From: Tetrapyrgos nigripes
Taxonomy: Eukaryota; Basidiomycota; Agaricomycetes; Agaricales; Campanellaceae
Length of the DNA stretch: 64,000 bases
NCBI GenBank assembly: GCA_013368315.1
Contig: JAACJM010000269.1
Span: 1 to 64,000 of the forward strand
Reading direction: 5' to 3'
Part shown: one piece after another, positions 56,344-64,000 of the stretch
Position numbering within the stretch: position 1 is the first letter of the stretch
How the letters are laid out: each line of letters begins with the position of its first letter
Notes under the pieces: generated by a model
Database searches by the model: none
The model's input: only the letters and a program-made list of their open reading frames with translations
What the model was told of the DNA's origin: nothing
Position numbers and translations under genes: made by a program

Positions 56344-57196
56344 TGTAGCAGGGCTCGTTGCCCTACCCGTCGATTCCTCATTTTTACGTTCTTCTATCTT
56401 GAGACTCTTTCTCCAAGTTATTTCTTTATTTTTCACTTTCACCGCTTCACACTTACGAACTTGTATTACTTAATCACTTCAAACTCCTTCCTCTATTCTC
56501 CCTCTCATCAGACGGACTTCCTGCGTCGACGTCACCTCCTCTCTTACTCTTCCGTCTCGTCCTTCACGCCAACACCTTGAGCAAGTGTTGAGGGCTCGGG
56601 GATCCCTGCTGCGTGTCGTATCCACGTCTGACGATGTACCGAGGAATGAAGCAAAGGACTGGGCGCCGATAAAGGGTAGTGCGTTTTCTTATTCAAAAGA
56701 TGGTCACTTTCATATGCATAGCGCTTTGTATTGCCGACTTGTTCCTTGTCCGATCTTTCCCTCTTTGTCTACTCTCTTCCTTCAACGACGTCATCCCCTT
56801 TCCTTTTCAAGTTATCCCTCACCTTCTCGCAATGTACCTTGTTGTTCCTTAAAAATCTTCGTCTCCGTTTAGTTATATTTTCGTACCTACATGGCACTGG
56901 GGAACAGTATATAGATAGTATTGTAGACTCTCTATGATCATCCTCCTTTCAGCTGCATTTCGAGCCGAGCCAGAGCCTTAAGAGCAATTACCGAGCCTTT
57001 CTTCTGAGCCCTACTGATACCAAGAACTTGACTTCTGTCTCTGACCCCGAGCTATTCTTATTCCCTACGTGTTCCGTCCTGAACTTCCTTGACGCGTCAC
57101 TCACGTGTTCGCTTCTCCCCTTTCTCGTTTACTCCTTTGGCCGACTCCTGACTTATCTTGTTCTTCGTCCTCGCTTGGACGAGCATCTCCCCTATA
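56344..57196 (+). repeat. 3' LTR of inner element
   Basis: 853 bp, partner of 47041-47893. Differences seen include CATCG/CGTCG, CTGTGTG/CTGCGTG, CCCG/CCTG and GACC/GGCC. Confidence 0.9.
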
Positions 57197-58483
57197 ATAG
57201 TCGATGTCATCCTTTGTCAAGGGTCTGTTTGGCACTGTGAGAGCTGGCGTAACTACACTGTTGGGACACTCAGAAGCCCTATGGTCCGCATTCGCCACCC
57301 TACACTTGAAGCAAAAGTGTCCATCATGGTAAAGCTGCAATTGGCCTGGATATGCACGGACTTCAGATGTGTATGGTGCCCGGTTGGTAGGAAAGGATGA
57401 TGAAGAGGAAGCTAGAGCAGCAGCCACTGCCTGAGGCATGTGACAATGGTCCTGAGATGTTGACGATGACGAGACACTGGCAGCGGGAGCTAGGTTGTTG
57501 TTGTTTGCACGGGAACCAGAGGAAGAAGCACTCGACTTGAGAGCCCTCTTGAGACGATGAAGTCGGTCCTGTTCTGGACAGACATAACAACGATATTCAG
57601 CATCCAAGATCTTGACCGTCTTGACCCAAGACTGCAAGTCCAGCGTGTCCAAGACCTTGTTCTTCTTCAAGTGTTCCCGCAACCCTTGACCAATCGCGCT
57701 GTGCAATGCGCTTTGCAGGCGACTGTCGTCGACATGCTTAGCAGTACCCTTCAGCAAGTTGTTGTAGGTGACCAAGGTGTCGTACATGATGCTGAAGTCA
57801 GAGTCCTTGAATTTGGCTAAGTCTGCGTATATGATGAGAGCTTTGATATCTTCTTCCCAGTCCTCGCCTATGATGTGACGCAGCAAAACGTTCTCAAAGT
57901 CTGAGGCGGAGCCTGCGTGAAGCTCGTCTCACCTGACTGAGAAAAAGTTCATGCTCGCTGGGTGTTGGAAGCACTCAGTGTAGAGGTCTCAAGCTTCCTT
58001 GGACTCGAAGTCAGTCAAGGGTGTCTTCCTGCTTCCGAGGAAGCGGAGCATACACGTCCTGACGTTGGCGTATTGTTGAGCCGAGAGACGTTTCTCATGT
58101 ACCTTTGGTGGTTTACCAGGGCCACCAGGTGACCAGGCAGTATCAGTGGATGCAGCAGAGGTTGACATGCGGGGTAGACTCAGAGAATTAGAGGAGGAAG
58201 ACGACGAGGAAGATGAGGACGATGACGAGGATGCGGATGGGGAACGAGAATGATTACTCTTGGTAGACTCGTCGGTGAGCTTGGTAGAGTCATCGGTGAG
58301 TTCGGTGAGTTCAGAATTGGGTGTTTCTACTTCAATCTGCGACAGGGCGTTTGCAGAGGATCTAGTGACAGGACCTGTAGTCGTGGATCCTTCTACTTGA
58401 TCAATGATTTCTTGGTTCTCGGCAGCGTCCACCTTCTTGTTATGGCAAGGTCTGGAAACAGACGAAACAGCGACGTTAGACAT
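57197..58483 (-). pseudogene. Gag of outer Gypsy element
   Basis: A single frame of 429 codons from MSNVAVSSVS to the insertion point, with two TGA codons in the stretch 57900-57991. A Ser-rich linker (poly-Ser encoded near 58190-58240) precedes the capsid-like region (ENVLLRHIIGEDWEEDIKAL). The zinc knuckle is CFKCRVANADHRASEC. The frame reads straight into pol at 47036 when the inner element is removed. Confidence 0.85.
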
Positions 58484-58791
58484 TTATGATGTTATAACGT
58501 TCAAACGGGACAAGGCAGTTATGAAGATAAGGTGGGACAGGACAAGACAGACTACCCATGGTGAAAATGACCATTTGGGCAAGGCGAGACAAGGCAGATG
58601 TAATATGAGACAGAGATGTGGCAGAGATGAGACAAAATACAACGGCGGGTGCATCGTTGTAGTATAAAGAGACGACGGTAGGCAAGGGAAGATTATAAAC
58701 AGATCTTATCGATGAGGAGACTCACGGAATTCCTTTTTCAATGACGTGCACGTCGCCTCACAGCTGAACGCACAGAAAGATTCAAAAAAAG

Positions 58792-58963
58792 TGTAATCCA
58801 GTTGTCGGCTGGAGCACTAAGCGGGAGGAACGAGACTAGAATCTGGAACACGTCGTATTGAGAAGATGAAAGAAAAAGATAAGAATAAGGTACAGTGTGA
58901 CTACTGGTATATATAGTACTGTCACTACATGTGATCGTGTCGTAAACGTAATCTACGTTTACA
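58792..58963 (-). repeat. 5' LTR of outer Gypsy element
   Basis: 172 bp, first LTR in the minus direction. The leader to the gag start is about 308 bases (58484-58791). Confidence 0.9.
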
Positions 58964-59365
58964 AATGACTTGGAGCACCCACTCATTACTCTCAACATTC
59001 AACACAATACAAAGGTAAGATTATTATAAACTTTTGCTTTGACGTGGTACTAATTTCTCCTAGATCTATGTCAACCCTGATGTCAACATTCCATCCATTT
59101 CTCCAGACATAGACATCTGACACCTCCAACCTGTGTATCGAAGTTGGAATGTTGGCTTCCATGCAGTCACGAGAGATGCTATAATTTTTGTTGTAGGAGA
59201 TATGGATATTGAAGAGTTGGAGGAGGACAGAGTGAGTTTTGATTCCTTACCCAAGATTATTTTTACTGATCTGTCTGGAAATGACTCTAGGTGACTGTTC
59301 TTAAGGCTAAAGAGATAACAGTGCATTCTGCGGGACAAGCTTGGTTTCAAGACCTTATTAATTAA

Positions 59366-61266
59366 TGTACCTGTAAATGTACATTCACCATTCTTCAGAC
59401 TGCTGACTGAAGCCTATCCAGCAATGTCATCATTCTGTGACCCCATTGAGACTTCTCCAACTCAAACACTGATGGAGACGAAAGTGACTGCAAGAATGCT
59501 CAACAATGAGAGAGAGAAAGAATCCCAAACAATATTTGCTATACATAAACTAATTACTCAATTAACAACTCTGGTGCGTAGCGAGGAAAGAATTGCATAT
59601 GAGAGAATAAGCGACATTTTTTACTATGGGTAAGAAGGAACTGACCTGAGGATCATGCAACATGTTAACATCTTTCCGAGATTCCAGCCCATACTTTGCG
59701 TTGCGTACACAACTAAAACCACCAAATCGAAATGAAAAATTCCAGAAATTATTTGTGCAAAAAGTTGGGAAAAGCGAAAAAGAGACAAAAGAGTCCAAAC
59801 TTCCACGCATACCCAGATGTTCACCTCCCACCTCGATCACGAAGCCTTGCCTAAGCCAAGCTTGTATATTCATGTTCCCTTTTCCCACCCTCGCCCGACT
59901 TCGACAGTGGAGAAATAAACCCCGACACTCAATGCTCTCCTCCCCCCCTCTCCCCCATCCCTCTCTTTGCTTCCACAACAACTCTACAAATTCAAATAAC
60001 TTAGTGTGTGGTCTCGTATTTGCTATGGTGCTGAACTGGATCAATGTCCAGAGAGTAAAGTTTGAGGATTGGGATTTGTGGTGTGAGTTTGGGTTTGGGT
60101 TTGGTATTCTGTCATCTGAGGCTGGGGCAGGTTAATTAAGAAAAGTGTCTGAGGGTTTCATTGGCTTTGGCTGGGATGAAAAGAAGGGTATTGACGCGAA
60201 AAGTGATAACACAAGTGAGACTGTGAGTGTTGGTGTTTTCTTTTGACAACGTATCTAATGGTTGAGATGGAAAGAAGTGAGAAAGGGGGAAAGAATTATT
60301 AGTATGTCAAGTATGAAAGAAGAAGAAGAAAGATGGTGACAGAAACCAAACGAGAATGTCCAAGGCAAACCCAATAGAAGTGAAAGCGAACAGAGCACCC
60401 ACATCGAGGCACCACAACCAAAAGCGACAAATCCCAATGGAATATAACGAGGAAAACACACAACCAAGAAGACAGAGACCTAACTCACCTTCCCTCAACC
60501 CTAACACTGACCTCCAATTTGAACAAATGCTCATACACCAGCACCAACGCTCTGCATCCTTCCCCTCCCTGAACGAGCTTCTGAATAGTGTTTCGCTGTC
60601 TGGCTACAATGCTGAGAGAAGGTTGCGGAGTTCTTTTGATGTTCGCGGTGCCGTTGATGACTGATTTATCATTTGACGGATCAGACTAGTTGGTGTTGGG
60701 CACTCGAGTCGAGTCCTGTGAGGTACAGTGTGTGATACAAGAACCCACACCCGCCATTCCCCACCTCCTCATCTCCCCCTCCAACCTCTTGAGCTGCTTC
60801 ACCTCTTCCCTCCTCTCCCTCCCCTCCTTCCCCCTCTGAGCACTAGGCATCTATGTTATATGTTGCAAAAAGAAGAGATGCAGCACGAGATGGGTGAGTC
60901 ATTGTACGTTTGAATGGATATAATTCTTACTAGTGTCCAGTATCGTCTCAGCTATGTGGGACTTGAAGAACCAATTGCAAATTGGATGTGTGATGCTTGT
61001 GAAGGTGAGAATGATCAGCATCTGAGAAAGAAAGCACAGAGGTGAAGCAGTAGATACACATGCATGTACTTGAGCAGACTGATACATATACATACTTACT
61101 CGAGTGCAATGCAGACCGTTGTCTTTCATGATGGACGCACGGCTTTTGAAAAGGATGTGCATCCTATGGTGGTAGGAGGCGAGAAGGCTGACTGTGGCTG
61201 TACCTTCCAAATGGAGTACAATTGTATTATATAAGCTATGACGTAGTTAGTTAGTCCAGAGCTTGA
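59366..61266. other. Decayed DNA, no confident gene
   Basis: Short open frames such as 59662-60135 and 60356-60664 show no recognisable domain or splice support. C-rich and T-rich tracts occur at 59930-59960 and 60760-60840. Confidence 0.4.
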
Positions 61267-61323
61267 GGCCTTAAAAATTTTTCCGACCCTATATGACTCT
61301 ACAAAAATTTGGATCCCCCTTGG
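61267..61323. mobile_element. Fragment of the 13788-14185 MITE family
   Basis: GGCCTTAAAAATTTTTCC, GACCCTATAT and a terminal CCCCCTT match the right end of that element. Confidence 0.55.
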
Positions 61324-62423
61324 CAATTCCAAAGGGAGTGGAGGGGAGGATATCATTTAAAAAAAGACAGGCCATAGGGTGGTCCAACAGTGATAATGTT
61401 GGGTCTGACGGAAAGTGGGAGGAAAACAGAAGAAAAACAACAACAAACACATGGAAGATTACGCAGAATGAAATGGATGGGTAAAATAGGGAACACTTAA
61501 ACATAGCCACATGCGGAAAGAGAGTGTAAGGAACTCAGCCTCATTTCATTTGGCCTTGTAATTTTGTGCAAGTCTTAGCTAGATTTTTCCAACTGTGTTA
61601 GACAGCTTGCCTTGTGAATATGGTGACCCAGGGAGAACAGTCAGATCATATGAATGAGTTTTTAGTATTCAAAGGCAATGTCAATCATTTTACAAGCCAA
61701 AAAATAGTTTAGACATATTCAAGAGGAATTAGGGCACATCAAAGGCATTTTAGGGGCATATAAAGTAGCTGGAGGAAGCTTGAGAGTAGCTTCATCAGGA
61801 AAAATTGAACTTACTTCAGAGAACTCGGTAGATCCAGTAGCAGAAATAGCCAAATAGGGAGTTGGGGGCTTATCTCATAATCCATAGCACCTAGTAGCAA
61901 TGGCCAGTAATATGTACCTGGTAGCTTGACAGGATTCTTACTGTGCCTACAGTGTTCACATAGTACTATGTAGCTCTCAGATCCCAACCTGAAAAGGTCC
62001 CCACATCCCTTTGCTAGATCAACCATTAATTCATACAATGTTCATGTAAAGGTATGTGGAGAGATAGACATGTATTAGTGACCACAAAGAGAAAACAGGA
62101 TATTAGCTACTGCAGCTGTTGCATTGGGGGTTCTGACCCATTTGCAACTGCCAATGTTGCACCCACCATCCTATCCCTAGCCCCACCAGCACCACTATCT
62201 GCTTCTTCAGCACCTTCAGCACTACCATGGTTGCCTTCATTCTCATCCTCCATGTCAGTGTCGCCAGTACAGCTTGCAAGTTGGAGCTTCATGGCCTTCT
62301 TCTGTGGTTCAGCAACAACAACCCTGGAAGAAGCAGGATTGATACCTGCCTTTTCTCCGAACTGTAAATCTTTAGTAGATGTTGGAATATTACATATTTA
62401 GACACTCACCTCACATGTTTGTA
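61324..62423. other. CpG-poor intergenic DNA
   Basis: Very few CG dinucleotides compared with the genic half of the window. No gene recognised; frames near 62054-62401 are unsupported. Confidence 0.45.
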
Positions 62424-62756
62424 CATTTTTTGGGGGTGTTGCAGTCAGGGTCAGGCTCTGACCTTGCCGAGCTGAGGGATAGGGGTTTCAGAACATCGCT
62501 TAGAGGGCTTAGAGGGCTTTAAGATGATGCACAATGTCAATGTTCTTTCGAGTTGGGTCCAGGCATAGGAATATTGGATGTTATGCCTGGAAAGACTAGA
62601 AAGGACTCAGAGAACATGCATGATGATTATGGCAATGACTCACACAGTGGAGATGGAATGGAAAGCAACTCCATGATGGCAGGAAGCATTTTGATGGCGA
62701 ATTTGGCTGAAGGAGAGAGTGTGTTGTTGATGTTGAAGCCTGTTTGGTGGTGATAT
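62424..62756 (+). pseudogene. Decayed copy of the alpha-galactosidase 2 C-terminal end
   Basis: Matches about 40136-40445 of the GH27 paralogue 2, from TTTTTTGGGGGTGTTGCA to TGTTGATGTTGAAGCCTGT. It has a short tandem duplication (AGAGGGCTT) and ends in an unrelated sequence. Most CG dinucleotides of the source are TG or CA here. Confidence 0.85.
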
Positions 62757-63385
62757 TGAGGACTACTTCAGGATTGCAGTCATTCCAGTCATGGAGAGCA
62801 GAAAGGAAGCTCTGATAGCCCTTGTTCTGTGTCTCTGAAAACACATCTGAAGAGTTTTTTGGAGGGTGGAGATAGATGCCTGTTGACCATTTTGAGAGGA
62901 TGTGTCTAATCTATAAGTTGTCAATGGTGATAGTCAGGCACAGTGAGAATGATTAGATTGAGATCCTTCCATTCCAATGCCTGTCTGCTTTTCAATGACT
63001 TTTGGTCTGAGTGACCTGTCAGAACTGAGCTGAAGATATTTAGGCAAGGTGACAATGACACTAAAGAATCGAGTAGAATAAGGCAAGGTCCATATAATAT
63101 GGCCAGACTAGAGTAAAGATACAGGATGAGTATCCTACTCTATATATACTACTTTGCAAATAACATCCATGTTTCTAGAGGAATTAATTGAGACGATAAA
63201 TTAAGGTCTTATGACAATGCACTCGCAATCTAAGGGGATCTGCAGACAACTATGGAGCGATAAATGACCCAGCTCAGAAGAAGTTGATCTCATTAGGGGA
63301 AAGTGGGTAGTGGCAATCAGAGAGATAAAGAAGGATCAAGAATCCTTCTAAGGGTTTCTTGAATGAGGAATGAAAGGTTCATGAC
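62757..63385. other. CpG-poor spacer, probably includes an LTR
   Basis: The sequence up to GGTTCATGACA at 63386 is likely the 3' LTR of the Gypsy fragment to the right (minus-strand start TGTCATGAACC). Its far end is not determined. Confidence 0.35.
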
Positions 63386-63386
63386 A

Positions 63387-64000
63387 TTACCCCCCTCTTA
63401 AGGGTCTTCACCCCAAAGACACTTGAGAGATTCTGTAGACCCATGCTTGGGATTTCTTTGGCCCTGAAGTGTAAAACTCATGAGGAATGAAAGAAAGGAT
63501 TGTTTTGATATTCCAAGGTGCCACTGGATTCTTTGTGTGGAACTTGGTTATTGACACTTCTTTTCCAACTCCATTGCTGGTTCCCAAGTATTCTCCACTG
63601 TTGAATACCCCAACCACTTCACCAGGTACTCCAAAAACGATCTCTTCTTCTTCTGGTTATAATGCATATGGGAATCTAGGATTTCTTTGATGTCATAGAC
63701 CAGTGAGCCATCTTCAATAGTAGCAGGTTCTCAACTAATGTCATCTTGCTGATGTTTCGCAACTGAAGAATGATGAGGATGAAGATATGATGTATGGAAA
63801 ATGGGATGAATACTCTTCCAGGTTTTTGGAATATCCACTTGGTATGAGGAACTCCCTACCTTTTCCTTAACAGGAAAAGGTCTGTATCATTTGTCTGCAA
63901 GTTTGGTACTTGGTCGTTCCATAGTGATGTTCTTCCCTTCAATATACACCTTATCTCCCTTCTTGTACTCTGGATCTTCATTCCGTCCTCTATCATAGTA
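63387..64000 (-). pseudogene. Chromodomain Ty3/Gypsy element, integrase C-terminal end, partial
   Basis: The minus-strand translation gives GDKVYIEGKNITMERPSTKL, then IPKTWKSIHPIFHTSYLHPH and a chromodomain with FLEYLVKWLGYSTVENTWEP. Several stops interrupt the frame. It is a different family from the element at 42-59 kb. It continues beyond the window. Confidence 0.8.

Larger units (their letters stand above)
47041..57196 (+). mobile_element. Inner Ty3/Gypsy-like retrotransposon (plus), young insertion
   Basis: The LTRs are 47041-47893 and 56344-57196, 853 bp each. The flanking duplication is ATAG (47037-47040 and 57197-57200). Order: gag, protease, RT, RNase H, integrase, then an extra coding region before the 3' LTR. 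It is inserted in the gag-pol frame of the outer element. I counted about six differences between the LTRs, all transitions, yet the coding region has several stops and frameshifts. Confidence 0.9.
42341..58963 (-). mobile_element. Outer Ty3/Gypsy retrotransposon (minus), interrupted
   Basis: The 172-bp LTRs (TGTAA...TTACA) at 42341-42512 and 58792-58963 are flanked by the 5-bp duplication AATGA (42336-42340 and 58964-58968). Gag lies at 57197-58483 and pol at 42858-47036, both minus; a plus-strand element sits between them. With the inner element and one ATAG removed, gag and pol are one continuous frame. Order PR-RT-RNaseH-IN-chromodomain is typical of chromoviruses. Confidence 0.9.
42049..59365 (+). 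pseudogene. Small spliced gene split by the nested retrotransposons
   Basis: Exons 42049-42111, 42164-42253, 42306-42340 continued at 58969-59014, 59064-59231 and 59291-59365 form one frame of 158 residues once the insert (42341-58963) and one copy of the 5-bp target duplication are removed. Introns are 49-59 nt with GT-AG ends and phase 0. One in-frame TGA (after SISPDIDI) would interrupt the product; it fits CGA to TGA. The C-terminal half has RSWNVGFHAVTRDAIIFVVG and DMDIEELEED. I do not recognise the family. It lies 67 bases after the preceding hypothetical gene. Confidence 0.7.

Noticed and set aside
1..64000. CRISPR arrays, operons, riboswitches, bacterial-type features
   Set aside because: No regularly spaced repeats; the gene structure is clearly eukaryotic.

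Overview
The window looks like nuclear DNA of a filamentous basidiomycete, probably an agaricomycete. Genes carry many short GT-AG introns, mostly 50-75 nt. The gene content is a Zn2Cys6 regulator, GH27 alpha-galactosidases, an MFS transporter and Ste14-type methyltransferases. The repeats include a LINE with RNase H, a tyrosine-recombinase retroelement with split direct repeats, and Ty3/Gypsy elements. No database search was possible, so the taxonomic call is an inference.

Layout. 1-5 kb: the 5' part of a class I/II aminotransferase (minus), a tRNA-Trp-like gene, and a long disordered Ser/Thr-rich protein (minus). 6-9 kb: a convergent pair of isoprenylcysteine methyltransferase (ICMT/Ste14) genes with a 648-bp solo LTR between them, flanked by inverted repeats. 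9.2-13.3 kb: a tyrosine-recombinase retroelement with Gag and recombinase but no reverse transcriptase. 13.8-14.2 kb: a MITE. 14.4-20.5 kb: a degenerate LINE (minus). 20.5-21.6 kb: relics and a second MITE. 21.7-25.1 kb: a 14-exon Zn2Cys6 transcription factor (minus). 26.6-28.8 kb: a second copy of the ICMT pair. 28.9-30.6 kb: GH27 alpha-galactosidase 1 (minus). 31.9-36.6 kb: an MFS transporter with a huge N-terminal extension (minus). 37.6 kb: tRNA-Trp with intron. 37.9-40.5 kb: GH27 alpha-galactosidase 2 (plus). 41-42 kb: degenerate hypothetical genes. 42.3-59.0 kb: a Gypsy element (minus) carrying a second, younger Gypsy element (plus) inside its gag-pol frame; the pair interrupts a small spliced gene whose frame is restored when they are removed. 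59.4-64 kb: CpG-poor, decayed DNA with an alpha-galactosidase fragment and the end of a chromodomain Gypsy element.

The regulator, two secreted-type alpha-galactosidases and a transporter could form a loose sugar-utilisation neighbourhood, but this rests only on position. The rest is dominated by transposon insertion, segmental duplication and decay. Nonsense codons and the decayed alpha-galactosidase fragment fit C-to-T (often CpG) mutation.
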